A stretch of 15,082 bases of DNA from contig JAHDGP010000061.1 of NCBI GenBank assembly GCA_020627525.1, forward strand, positions 1 through 15,082, in the 5' to 3' direction. The notes beneath the pieces are model-generated. The model searched no databases. It was given only the letters and a program-made list of their open reading frames with translations, and was not told the origin of the DNA. Shown here one piece after another: positions 4,879 through 13,528 of this stretch. The stretch comes from Bacteroidota bacterium. Its GTDB lineage: Bacteria > Bacteroidota > Bacteroidia > Chitinophagales > UBA2359. The position numbers and the translations under genes are program-made. How positions within the stretch are numbered: position 1 is the stretch's first letter; the number at the start of each line of letters is the position of its first letter.

Positions 4879-7866
4879 ATGACTAATTACAAGGCTCTTT
4901 ACATTTTAATATTGTTGTTTTTTAGCTTAACTGTTTTTGCACAGCAAGCAGAAGATTATAACTGGCAAAACGTTCCTATTGGCGGTGGTGGTTATATAAC
5001 TGGTATGAAAATCCATCCACTTGATCCTGATAAGCGGTTTTATAGGACAGATGTTGGAGGTGCATATCGTTGGGATGCAGCTAGCGGCAGAATGGTACAA
5101 ATGATTCATTTGGACAATAAAAATCTTTATGCAGTTGCTGGAATTGCGCTTCATCCTACAGACGTAAACACCCTTTATTTAGGTGTAGGTAGAAATTGTG
5201 ATCCTTCGCAGAATGCCATTCTAAAATCTACGGACGGAGGAATAAACTTTAGTATTGTTTCAATTCCTGGTGGAACGCCGTTTTGGTTTTCTGCTAATGG
5301 TGGAAGGGCTTGTGATACAAATGCAGACACCAACGGTGCCAATAATGGAGACAAGGATCGACAAGGCACTCCTATGGCCATTAACCCTTTTAACACAAAT
5401 GAGTTATATATTGGAACCCGTGAAAAGGGATTGTACATTATGGACTTGACAACAAATCAAGTTACGCAAATCCCACATTCGGAAATTCCACATAATTCAG
5501 ATCAGTACAGCATTCGTTCTGTAGTGTTTCATCCTACATTGCCCAAAGTTTACATTGCCTATCCAGGTCACGGTGTCTTTATTGGAAATACAACCAATAG
5601 GGATTTTTGGAATTTAGATTATGCTGGTGGAGCCAGTTATCCACAGTTGTTGGATGCCATTGATATTTCTATTTCTAAAAATGCGGACTACATGTTGGTG
5701 GCTTGTAAAACTCAAGGAATTATGAAAGCAACCAATATAGCTTCTTCTGTTTCTTGGACGCAACTCACAGGACTAAACACAGCTGATACTGAAGGATATT
5801 TGACAGCAGAATGCAGTCCTCACAATAACAATGTTGCGATAACTGTTGTGGCAGACTGGAACCATATTAATGAATTTCAGGTAACAACAAATGCAGGTTC
5901 AACATGGAATACAATTGGTGGTTCTGTTCCTACTGCAAACAATATTTTTCCGTGGAGAGACGAAGCTTTTGCTTCACATGTATCACAAATTGCCTTTGAT
6001 CCTGTTGATCCGTCAAAGCTGTTTTACACAAGTTGGTTCAGTACTTTTTCTACTGATAATTTTTCAACAACTGGTCCTGTTTCTTGGCATAACTTTTATT
6101 CAAAAGGACATGAAGAAATTGTAACTACTGATTTGCTTACATTTCCAAGTAATAGCGAAGGAAATTTTTTAATGGTTGGCAGTGGTGATCACAGTGGTTT
6201 TTTGTTTGACAATGGAATTGAAAACCCTGATAATTTTGCTACCTTCCATATTTTGGAAAGAGCTGATTTTGATGGTGCATTTAAAAAAAGTTCTAGTATG
6301 GATTTTTGTGAATCACAACCCGATAATTTAATTCTAATGTTGACTGAGAATTGGGACAATAGTCCAGGCGGCATTTACACCAGCAACAATGGTGGGCTTG
6401 ATTGGGCTTATAAAACAACATATAACACCAATAACGAAAGGTCAATTGTGGCGATGTCTTCTGGTGATCCGAAAAATGTTATTGCTCTAAATGAAAATAG
6501 CATGAAATATACAAGCGATATTAATGCAATAAATTTTCAAAACTCCATTGGTTCGATGGTTGATGCACCGACATGTAATTTCCCTTTTAATGTAACATGT
6601 TTGGCAAATGGAGGTGTATCGGCGACTAATATGAATAGTAGTGTTTTTGCTGGAGGTAGAAACATTGCTGCTGATAAAAATTACGATTGCGTTTTTTATT
6701 TTTATGAATGGGATGGTGATTTTAGCATAAGTACAGATGGTGGAAAAAACTGGTGTGTCATCAATACCAATAGCCTTCCAGCGACTTCAGATGCTTGGAA
6801 TAAAACGAGATTAATAAGTATTCCAGGACATTCTGGACACCTGTGGATAAACATAAACAATGATCTCTGGCACAGTACAAATGCAGGTACAACTTGGACA
6901 AATTATTCAAATCAATTTAGTGTAAATAATGCAAAGGCTTTAAGCTTTGGAAAGGGATTCAACAACAACTATCCTGCACTTTACATCTATGGATCAATAG
7001 ATGGTGTGGGTGGAGATTTCTTTTATCGTTCTGATGATGCAGGAATAAGTTGGGTTAAAATTAATGACCATTTAGAAAATGAAATTTGGGGTGACAATAA
7101 AATTATTGCTGGAGATAGAAATATACCTGGTCGTTTGTATGCATCTGCTAGTGGGCAAGGTGTTGTTTATGGAGAATCTGTAAACGTTATTGCATGCGAT
7201 AATGTCGAAAAAACAGTTGAGGGAGAATTCAATACATTAAATGCACCTAATGTTCCCAATTGGGTGGTGAGTCAGATAAATGGAGCAACAATGACAGGAA
7301 CAACCAATGCTTGGACCAAGGCTGTTTTGGACATTACAAATCCTGGTATAAACAATTACGATTTGCAATTGTGGCAAGATAATCATTCAATGGAAGCAGG
7401 ACAGTATTATTTAATCCAATTGGATTTAAGAGCTGATGATACAAGAAATGCGACAATTAAGTTGCGCAACAGAACTAATGGCACCACCTATTTAGAAAGG
7501 GATTTAACAATACAATCCACTGCACAAGAGTACGCATTTCTTATGTATTCTAATGTAACCGACAATGATTTGCGCTTGACCTTTATGGTTGGTGGAAATG
7601 ATGAAACGATATACATAGACCATATCCGTTTTAGAGCATATTGCAGTGGCGACGAAGGAGACCTTGACTGTTTAAATTTTATTTCATTAACGGACCAACA
7701 AATATTGCCCGATACATATAATGCTGCAAATGAAATTAATTCGAATGGAGCAGTAATGATAAATGCACCCGTGATTTTTGAGGCTGCGGATACAATTTGT
7801 TTGGATGCTGGCTTTACAGTTAAAGCAGGAGCTGTTTTTTCTGTGAAAATGGACGGATGTTTTTAA
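4879..7866 (+). CDS. Secreted GH74-like beta-propeller glycoside hydrolase with jelly-roll module and 3-coathanger C-terminus
   Basis: The 995-residue protein has a signal peptide (cleavage likely near VFA-QQ, 21/22). Residues about 25-770 resemble GH74 xyloglucanases: NVPIGGGGYITGM, TDVGGAYRWD (D58 is the probable catalytic Asp), NLYAVAGIALHPTD, GTPMAINPFNTNELYIGTR, and the typical end PALYIYGSIDGVGG then GRLYASASGQGVVYG. Asp-box propeller repeats are visible near 118 (STDGGINF), 336 (TTNAGSTW), 502 (SNNGGLDW), 618 (STDGGKNW), 666 (STNAGTTW) and 718 (SDDAGISW). The second catalytic Asp of GH74 could not be placed by eye. About 775-915 looks like a CBM4_9-type carbohydrate-binding jelly roll. 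About 927-995 is a 3-coathanger stack domain, a C-terminal module of secreted Bacteroidota proteins. It would act outside the cell on a beta-glucan such as xyloglucan, but the divergence leaves the substrate open. No sus-type transport genes are adjacent. Confidence 0.82.
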   Translation: MTNYKALYILILLFFSLTVFAQQAEDYNWQNVPIGGGGYITGMKIHPLDPDKRFYRTDVGGAYRWDAASGRMVQMIHLDNKNLYAVAGIALHPTDVNTLYLGVGRNCDPSQNAILKSTDGGINFSIVSIPGGTPFWFSANGGRACDTNADTNGANNGDKDRQGTPMAINPFNTNELYIGTREKGLYIMDLTTNQVTQIPHSEIPHNSDQYSIRSVVFHPTLPKVYIAYPGHGVFIGNTTNRDFWNLDYAGGASYPQLLDAIDISISKNADYMLVACKTQGIMKATNIASSVSWTQLTGLNTADTEGYLTAECSPHNNNVAITVVADWNHINEFQVTTNAGSTWNTIGGSVPTANNIFPWRDEAFASHVSQIAFDPVDPSKLFYTSWFSTFSTDNFSTTGPVSWHNFYSKGHEEIVTTDLLTFPSNSEGNFLMVGSGDHSGFLFDNGIENPDNFATFHILERADFDGAFKKSSSMDFCESQPDNLILMLTENWDNSPGGIYTSNNGGLDWAYKTTYNTNNERSIVAMSSGDPKNVIALNENSMKYTSDINAINFQNSIGSMVDAPTCNFPFNVTCLANGGVSATNMNSSVFAGGRNIAADKNYDCVFYFYEWDGDFSISTDGGKNWCVINTNSLPATSDAWNKTRLISIPGHSGHLWININNDLWHSTNAGTTWTNYSNQFSVNNAKALSFGKGFNNNYPALYIYGSIDGVGGDFFYRSDDAGISWVKINDHLENEIWGDNKIIAGDRNIPGRLYASASGQGVVYGESVNVIACDNVEKTVEGEFNTLNAPNVPNWVVSQINGATMTGTTNAWTKAVLDITNPGINNYDLQLWQDNHSMEAGQYYLIQLDLRADDTRNATIKLRNRTNGTTYLERDLTIQSTAQEYAFLMYSNVTDNDLRLTFMVGGNDETIYIDHIRFRAYCSGDEGDLDCLNFISLTDQQILPDTYNAANEINSNGAVMINAPVIFEAADTICLDAGFTVKAGAVFSVKMDGCF

Positions 7867-7868
7867 GT

Positions 7869-7943
7869 GTTTCGACGAAGCTCAGGCAATGACATTGATG
7901 AGTACAAACGGATAGACTACGCGTCCCGACCTGACCTGACCTG
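7869..7943. repeat. Intergenic repeat-like sequence with a GACCT triplet tandem
   Basis: Just after the hydrolase stop, TTTCGACGAAGCTCAGGCAA (7870-7889) continues as TGACA. It resembles the TTCGAC...GCTCAG...GACA stretches I recall as dispersed in intergenic DNA of Bacteroidota genomes. From 7928 the 5-mer GACCT is repeated three times exactly and followed by G. Neither part is coding. Whether the first is a dispersed element needs the rest of the genome. Confidence 0.4.
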
Positions 7944-7984
7944 TGCATTGATTCAAGTATTCAAAAATCATCTTTTAAGCACTT

Positions 7985-8017
7985 AACAGTGGGTCAAAAA
8001 ATTTGACCCACTGTTTT
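7985..8017. terminator. Bidirectional hairpin terminator
   Basis: A perfect 14-base-pair stem (7985-7998 with 8002-8015) closes on an AAA loop. The left arm is AACAGTGGGTCAAA and the right arm TTTGACCCACTGTT. It is followed on the plus strand by TT then AATTAC, and on the minus strand by an A/T-rich run. It lies between the ends of the convergent hydrolase and tail-collar genes and should end transcription from both sides. Confidence 0.85.
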
Positions 8018-8030
8018 AATTACATTTATT

Positions 8031-8546
8031 TTAACTTCTTGACGGATAAAGGCCTTCTAAAGCAATAATGGAATTCACACAAGTATATGGCTGACGATTT
8101 TCGTGTGGTCCTCCGCTGCCACCATGACCTAATATTCCTGCATTACTTGCAACACCACCAGGAGTTGAATTGTATAGTTTATTATTAGTATTTGTCGCAA
8201 AGTACTTATTCGTTGTTGAATAGGCAGTACTATTACTATTTTGTAAAGCAATGTAATCATCAAGTGGAGGAATTTGATTACTGCTCAAGGTTACCCCTTC
8301 ATACCCTCCTTTTTGTCCCAGGTTATACGAACTTAGTCCTGGTCCATTACCAGGATGCATCGCAACTCTACCACGTAAATCAGGTAAAGCGAATGTGGAT
8401 CTACCATCGCCTCCATAAGTAGTCCCTAAAATAGAAAATAGCGCATTATAAGAAGCTATTGCTAAAAGTTGACCATCACAAAATGCCCAGCCTCTAGGCG
8501 CAAAATTACCAGCAAACTGAATAACTGTACCAATAAAAGGTTCCAT
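8031..8546 (-). CDS. Phage tail collar domain protein (microcystin-dependent-protein-like)
   Basis: The 171-residue product opens with the tail-collar hallmark MEPFIGTVIQFAGNFAPRG, then WAFCDGQLL, ALFSILGTTYGGDG and FALPDLRGRVAMHPGNGPG. A Ser/Thr/Asn-rich middle follows, and the end is NRQPYTCVNSIIALEG. This is the Tail_Collar domain in the short 'Mdp' form found widely on bacterial chromosomes, not only in prophages. The ATG at 8546 is chosen because it gives the standard family start; a TTG at 8585 would add 13 unrelated residues. In Bacteroidota these genes often come as two or three neighbouring copies; here there is one, with no other phage genes. The role may be a secreted or contractile-system component, but the function is not settled. 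Confidence 0.88.
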   Translation of the reverse strand: MEPFIGTVIQFAGNFAPRGWAFCDGQLLAIASYNALFSILGTTYGGDGRSTFALPDLRGRVAMHPGNGPGLSSYNLGQKGGYEGVTLSSNQIPPLDDYIALQNSNSTAYSTTNKYFATNTNNKLYNSTPGGVASNAGILGHGGSGGPHENRQPYTCVNSIIALEGLYPSRS

Positions 8547-8563
8547 AATATAAGTTTTAGAGC

Positions 8564-8581
8564 ACGACAAACTGTTGTCGT
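8564..8581. promoter_or_regulatory. Short perfect palindrome upstream of the tail-collar gene
   Basis: ACGACAA and TTGTCGT form a perfect 7-base inverted repeat around ACTG, starting 18 bases before the tail-collar ATG. It could be an operator or a small hairpin in the 5' leader. No regulator gene is adjacent, so the role is a guess. Confidence 0.3.
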
Positions 8582-8768
8582 ACAAAGTGAATAAATATGT
8601 TAGATAATATTTTTAAATATAAGTTAATTTTTTCTTTTATTCAACTTATTCAAAATAAATTTATTCGCTGGCAGTATTTTCAGGATAATATTTTAATTTA
8701 CATTTTTACCAAAAAATTATTCAATTTAATGAACTGTTAACAGGTTACAAATTCAAATAAACAATCAT

Positions 8769-9548
8769 ATGTCTATCATAAACATTCAAGGAATAAATTA
8801 TGACGAAAAGTCTTCTTATCAGAAAGGACCGAGAAAGGCTCCCAAGCTAATTCGGGAGTTACTTCACTGTGGTTCTATGAATTTGTTTACTGAAAATGTG
8901 GTTTCTATAAACGATGATCGTGTTGTAGACAATGGCGATTTTGAGATTTCAACATATTTCGATATTGAGAAAATTACACTAAATCATTTAAATGAAAACA
9001 ATAAAGTATTTACGCTAGGTGGGGATCACTCTATTACTTTTCCGATCATAAAAGCTCATTCGAATATTTACCCTAAACTAGACATCTTGCATATTGATGC
9101 TCATGCTGATTTGTATGATAATTATGAAGGTGATAAATATTCGCACGCTTGCCCTTTTGCTAGAATAATGGAAAACGATATGGCTTCACGGCTAGTGCAG
9201 GTAGGTATCAGAACTTTAAATACTCACCAAGCGGAGCAAGCAAAAAAGTTCAATGTTGAAATTCACCAAATGAGAAAACTGGATTTATCCAAAATTAAAA
9301 AATTTGAAAATCCGCTTTACATTTCTCTGGATATGGATGCGTTTGATCCAGCATTTGCACCTGGCGTTTCGCACCATGAACCAGGTGGACTAACATCCAG
9401 ACAAGTAATTGATTTAATTCAAAACATCGAAGCCAATGTGATTGGAGCAGATATTGTTGAATACAATCCTGATAGAGATTTTCAAAATATGACAGGCTTT
9501 TTGGCTGCTAAAATGATGAAAGAAATTTTGGGTAAGATGATGGAATAG
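8769..9548 (+). CDS. Arginase/agmatinase family ureohydrolase
   Basis: The 259-residue protein carries the full binuclear manganese site of the ureohydrolase fold: H87 in GGDHS, D110/H112/D114 in DAHADLYD and D188/D190 in SLDMDAFDP. It should hydrolyse a guanidino compound (arginine, agmatine or similar) to urea and an amine. The block DPAFAPGVSHHEPGGLTSRQ and the end GADIVEYNPDRD...MTGFLAAKM resemble plant-type arginases and their bacterial relatives more than classical SpeB with PGTGTP, so substrate is uncertain. It is somewhat short at the N-terminus compared with plant enzymes, which carry a transit peptide and an extra segment. The ATG at 8769 (MSIINIQGINYD) is a good start. It is probably monocistronic and ends 7 bases before the convergent end of jetC with no visible terminator. 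Confidence 0.88.
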   Translation: MSIINIQGINYDEKSSYQKGPRKAPKLIRELLHCGSMNLFTENVVSINDDRVVDNGDFEISTYFDIEKITLNHLNENNKVFTLGGDHSITFPIIKAHSNIYPKLDILHIDAHADLYDNYEGDKYSHACPFARIMENDMASRLVQVGIRTLNTHQAEQAKKFNVEIHQMRKLDLSKIKKFENPLYISLDMDAFDPAFAPGVSHHEPGGLTSRQVIDLIQNIEANVIGADIVEYNPDRDFQNMTGFLAAKMMKEILGKMME

Positions 9549-9555
9549 TTTTAAA

Positions 9556-12500
9556 TCACTGAACTACTTCTTCAACAATGTATTTGTCTCGTTTTTCTTG
9601 AAATTGTTCAATAGGCATATCGTACAACCAAGAATTTTTATTATTACGTCTTTCCACAAAATGCACGAATGAAATATGTGGTTCAACAATGTGAATATTG
9701 TCACTCGGGGTAACAACCAATAGCTGCAAATGCAACTGCTTACACAAATTCAACAGGTACAAAGCCTTGTCCTCATCTTGCGCTTTAAACGCTTCGTCGA
9801 TGGCTACAAACCTAAACGAATTGCTCTGCAATCCTTCTTTTGTCAAACCAAATTGATAGGCAATGGCTGATCCTAAAATAGTGTAGGTAAGCTGGGCTTT
9901 TTCACCTCCTGAAAGTTGTCCCATTCCCGAATAGGTTTTTGCTTTTTTCTTGGTTTCGGCGTAATATTCTTCTGCTTTGTAATCAAACCAAGTTCGTACA
10001 TCTAAGACTTTATTTCGCCACTTCTCATCTTCTAATTTTTTAATAAAAGGTTCAATGTTGTTTTCGAAATGTAGTCGCTTTCCATCAACAGTGCTTTCAA
10101 TTTCAATAAAATTAGGAATGGCATTTAACAACATTCTATTAAAGTTGCCAATGTCCTCATTCGTCTTATTGTGTGCAACAAGTTGAATAAATGTTTTAGG
10201 GTCTTTTTTAAATTCTATTTCACGAAGCGCATCGTTTAACGAGTCTACATTCAATTTAATATCATTCGCCCAATTCTGAAAAAACATATTAAATCCGCCT
10301 ACTCTATCGGTAATTGTATCTTCTAAGTATTTATTGAAGCGGTTTTCAAACTGAACCAAACCGTCTTCGACTAAGCGTTTGTATTTCTCTTGGTATTCAT
10401 CAACAAATTCTACTTTTTCAGGCAGTGCGCTTACTTCTGAACGCCAAGATTTATATTTTGAACTAATAGCCTCTGATGGATTTTTAAAAGCACTTATTTT
10501 TGGGATCAAACGCTCTTTTAATTTTGCTATTTTTGCCGATAATTTTTCTATTCCGCCTGTATTGTCTTTTTGAAAAGCAATTCGTATTTTATCAAAATCA
10601 GCAAATGTGATATTGGCAACTTGTGGGTTTTTCCCTTCAAAATCTGCTAAATCTATTTGTTCATTAAAAAGAGATTTTATTAAATTTATTTGAATTGCCA
10701 GTTTTTGCTCTGCTGCTTCGATTAGGTTTTTAACCTTTGTTCTAGTTTCTTTTTGTTTGTCAATCAATTTTTCATTTGCCTTCAAATTATTCTTGACACT
10801 TGCCAATTGTTCATTTAAAACTTTCACTTTATCATTGGCAGAAGACAAGTTTCCCTTTGCTTCTTGCATCCCTTGATATTTGTCTGCATAAGTTTGCCAG
10901 TCAATATCATCATAGCTTTCAAACAACTTGTACAAATCAGAATAATGCTCTTGTTCCTCTTCCGTATTAGCAATGGATAAATTTATTTTTTGGATAGCTA
11001 CTTTTATCTCCTCCTGATCTGTTTGATATTGTTTTAATTCTTTTTTCCAAGCTTCTAATTTATCGGTATTGTCCCAACCTAGTATATAATTTTCTTTATT
11101 GTTAATTTCAGCAGAATCGTTTTTCTTATGCAAACCTTTACCAAATTTCATGAGCCCTTCTTTGGTAATTGCTTTTTCATGCACGTTGAAATCTGCTAAA
11201 TTTTCAACACAAATAAAGTTAAAATCTTTGACAACTTTATCTTCAACCCAATCAACAAATTGATTGTTTGGTTTAAATTTTATTTTATTAATCAATGCAT
11301 TGAAATGGAAATTATTGTTTTGCATTGCTTTTAATGATGAATATTTTTTAAAAAGTTGAAAAGATAACTTTCCCCGCAAGTTGGTCTTATTCACATATTC
11401 ATTTACTTGATAATAATATTTTTCAGGCACCAGCAAATGCAGCGAAAAATTGCGAAGCAATTTTTCAATAGCGGCTTCCCATACTTGCTCCCCATTGTCT
11501 ACCATAATCAACTCACCGACGAAGGGCATTTCTTCCTTTTTAGCTCCAACGATATTCAAAATATCTTCTCGTATTTGAATAAGTTCATTAGAAATATTGT
11601 TTCTATTATCTTGTAATAATTTAACGGTATCAATTCCAGCTTGAATATTTTTCTCTATTCCCTCCTCTTTGTTTTTTATTTTTCTAAGCTCTTCTCTGAA
11701 AGAATTTTGTACTTCTTTGCTATCTTCCTTTTTTGTTTTTGCCGTTTCTCTCGTTTGGTAAAATATTTCTTCTGTAGGATTTATAGTGAGGCTTAGCTTT
11801 TCAGACAAAGCGTTGTAAGCCACCAATTTCTGTTTGCGTTCATTCCTTACTTTTTCTAAACGCAACATTTCTTTCTCCAACTCTGTTATTTGTTTACCAA
11901 CTCCGTCGCTTTTAATTTGTATACTTAGGTCGGTTTCTTTTTCCTTCAGTTCGTTTTCATTTTCTTTGAGCTTTGCAATTTCGTTTTCGGAATTTTTAAG
12001 CTTTTCATTGAGTGATTCTATTTCATTTTCAGAAAGCTCCTTGCCTTTTTGAGCGAACCAATACGCACTGACATTTTTCTCAGCTTCTAATTCAATTAGT
12101 TTTTTATTATTTTCTTTCAGCTCATCTGCCATTTTATTTATTGGTTCTAGCTGCTTGATTTGTTCTTTTGCTTTATCAATATTGTTTTTGGCATCCATCA
12201 AAGTGACAAAACTCTCTTTGAGTTGAATGTATTCATTTTCAGCATCTCGCCATTCCAACATATTGGTTCGAATAAATTCGTCTAAGTCTCCTAATACTTT
12301 TATACCGACTACTTGATTAAACAAACTCAAAGCATTTATAGACTTCATACCAAACAAGTCTACCATTCTTTCAGCATACTTTGTGGGTCCATCAAAGAAC
12401 TCCAAAACTTTCTTTAATCTATTGGAATTATAGATTTTTTCCAAACGTTTTTTCCAGCCTCTTTTAGCATCAAACGATGAAAAATCAGTTTCAATTTCAA

Positions 12501-12960
12501 GGGCGTGATGAGCGATACCGAATGCTCTTTTTAAATCTCCATTTGCAAACCAACGTACTTGAAACAGTGTAACCGTTTTTTGATCTGTATTGGTAAAACA
12601 AGCAAGTAGCACTGAATAAGAACCTTTATCACGCAACATTTGTGTAGTTGTTCCCAACTCACCATCTTTTTGAATATCTCCATAATGCCCCAAAACATAA
12701 CTTTCTTCAGATCGGTCTCCTTTTTTTTCTACACCAGAAGATTGATTATAAAAACGATCTTTCTTGGCAGGTACCAAAAGAGTCAGCAAGGCATCAATAA
12801 AAGTTGTTTTTCCAGAACCGTTCGCCCCTGTCAATAAAGAATTATTGCTCAAAGGTGCTATTTTAAAAATTTGATTATCGAAAGTGCCCCAGTTATAAAG
12901 CTCCATATATTGAAGCCTAAATCCAACTTTGTCGGAACTTGTATTAAATAGACTCAACAT
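9556..12960 (-). CDS. jetC: JetC: SMC-like ATPase of a Wadjet/MksBEF condensin
   Basis: The 1134-residue protein has split ABC halves at its ends. Walker A is GANGSGKT (45-52, K51), in the context SLLTGANGSGKTTFIDALL. The signature is GQLSGGEKAQL (about 1015-1024), and Walker B is FRFVAIDEAF (about 1049-1058). Between them two long Lys/Glu-rich coiled coils (about 265-460 and 640-800) flank a middle hinge-like domain. This is the MksB/JetC subunit; the motor of Wadjet uses ATP to extrude DNA loops and recognise small circular DNA. It overlaps jetB by 17 bases, so the operon is tightly coupled. All ATPase motifs are intact, so the motor should work. The gene ends 7 bases from the convergent arginase gene, where jetD would normally follow. 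Confidence 0.9.
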   Translation of the reverse strand: MLSLFNTSSDKVGFRLQYMELYNWGTFDNQIFKIAPLSNNSLLTGANGSGKTTFIDALLTLLVPAKKDRFYNQSSGVEKKGDRSEESYVLGHYGDIQKDGELGTTTQMLRDKGSYSVLLACFTNTDQKTVTLFQVRWFANGDLKRAFGIAHHALEIETDFSSFDAKRGWKKRLEKIYNSNRLKKVLEFFDGPTKYAERMVDLFGMKSINALSLFNQVVGIKVLGDLDEFIRTNMLEWRDAENEYIQLKESFVTLMDAKNNIDKAKEQIKQLEPINKMADELKENNKKLIELEAEKNVSAYWFAQKGKELSENEIESLNEKLKNSENEIAKLKENENELKEKETDLSIQIKSDGVGKQITELEKEMLRLEKVRNERKQKLVAYNALSEKLSLTINPTEEIFYQTRETAKTKKEDSKEVQNSFREELRKIKNKEEGIEKNIQAGIDTVKLLQDNRNNISNELIQIREDILNIVGAKKEEMPFVGELIMVDNGEQVWEAAIEKLLRNFSLHLLVPEKYYYQVNEYVNKTNLRGKLSFQLFKKYSSLKAMQNNNFHFNALINKIKFKPNNQFVDWVEDKVVKDFNFICVENLADFNVHEKAITKEGLMKFGKGLHKKNDSAEINNKENYILGWDNTDKLEAWKKELKQYQTDQEEIKVAIQKINLSIANTEEEQEHYSDLYKLFESYDDIDWQTYADKYQGMQEAKGNLSSANDKVKVLNEQLASVKNNLKANEKLIDKQKETRTKVKNLIEAAEQKLAIQINLIKSLFNEQIDLADFEGKNPQVANITFADFDKIRIAFQKDNTGGIEKLSAKIAKLKERLIPKISAFKNPSEAISSKYKSWRSEVSALPEKVEFVDEYQEKYKRLVEDGLVQFENRFNKYLEDTITDRVGGFNMFFQNWANDIKLNVDSLNDALREIEFKKDPKTFIQLVAHNKTNEDIGNFNRMLLNAIPNFIEIESTVDGKRLHFENNIEPFIKKLEDEKWRNKVLDVRTWFDYKAEEYYAETKKKAKTYSGMGQLSGGEKAQLTYTILGSAIAYQFGLTKEGLQSNSFRFVAIDEAFKAQDEDKALYLLNLCKQLHLQLLVVTPSDNIHIVEPHISFVHFVERRNNKNSWLYDMPIEQFQEKRDKYIVEEVVQ

Positions 12961-13528
12961 AATTATCTAATTTTTCTTTAAATTCATTTAAAATATCTAA
13001 GGTGATTTTCTCCTTTACAATACGGTGTATTTTATAATTGACTTCACCTTCCGTGCTTTTCATTTCTTTTAAATAACCTAAGTCCAAAGCTCTTTTAATG
13101 TAATTGTCCAAATCTTTAAAAAACTTTACTTTATTGTATTTTTCAGGAAGAAACAATTCTATTTCATCACGCAATTCATTGTGAGAAATGTGTTTTTCAG
13201 TTGCTTGAAACTCAACAGGATTTTGTTCAAACTCTTCTATTATTTGTCTTAAAATCACTAAAAGAATAGAAGTTTCAAAACCCACTTTTCTTCTGGAAAC
13301 CAAACCAATGGTATTGCCATCACTATCAATTTCAAATTGCTTGAGGTAAGCATATCCATCATCTTCTTTAAGAATCAGTTCCAGACCAATTTGATTTATG
13401 TAGTCTTGAATTTCATCTCTATAATTCAAAACATTGGACCAAACGGTATCGCTACTTTCTACTGTTCCACGAAGTAATTTCACAATCGCTCTAGAATAGG
13501 GTTTTACTTTATCTTGTAAATGATTCAT
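12944..13528 (-). CDS. jetB: JetB: DUF4194 (MksE-like) kite subunit of the condensin
   Basis: The 194-residue protein fits the DUF4194 family in length and in the pattern AIVKLLRGTVESSDTVWSNV, then YRDEIQDYINQIGLELIL, and DDGYAYLKQ. Later come RRKVGFETSILLVILRQ and LPEKYNKVKFFKDLDNYIKRALDLGYL, which suggest two winged-helix units. It corresponds to MksE/JetB, which binds the kleisin subunit and helps the complex hold DNA. The start ATG at 13526-13528 overlaps the stop of jetA in an ATGA, and its own end overlaps jetC by 17 bases. Translational coupling would keep the subunit ratio. Assignment rests on the family pattern plus position between jetA and jetC. Confidence 0.88.
   Translation of the reverse strand: MNHLQDKVKPYSRAIVKLLRGTVESSDTVWSNVLNYRDEIQDYINQIGLELILKEDDGYAYLKQFEIDSDGNTIGLVSRRKVGFETSILLVILRQIIEEFEQNPVEFQATEKHISHNELRDEIELFLPEKYNKVKFFKDLDNYIKRALDLGYLKEMKSTEGEVNYKIHRIVKEKITLDILNEFKEKLDNYVESI

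Noticed and set aside
7928..7943. Short tandem as a CRISPR fragment
   Set aside because: The unit is 5 bases with no spacers, and no cas genes are present.
8031..8546. Prophage call based on the tail-collar domain
   Set aside because: No capsid, portal, terminase, integrase or lysis gene is nearby; short Mdp-like collar proteins are common chromosomal genes.
8547..8585. Longer start for the tail-collar protein at a TTG
   Set aside because: The extra 13 residues are unlike the family, which begins with MEPFIG, and they would translate through the palindrome.
9556..12960. SbcC/Rad50 or RecF-type repair ATPase instead of JetC
   Set aside because: The DUF4194 and DUF3375 genes directly upstream with overlaps identify the condensin operon, and no SbcD-type nuclease is adjacent.
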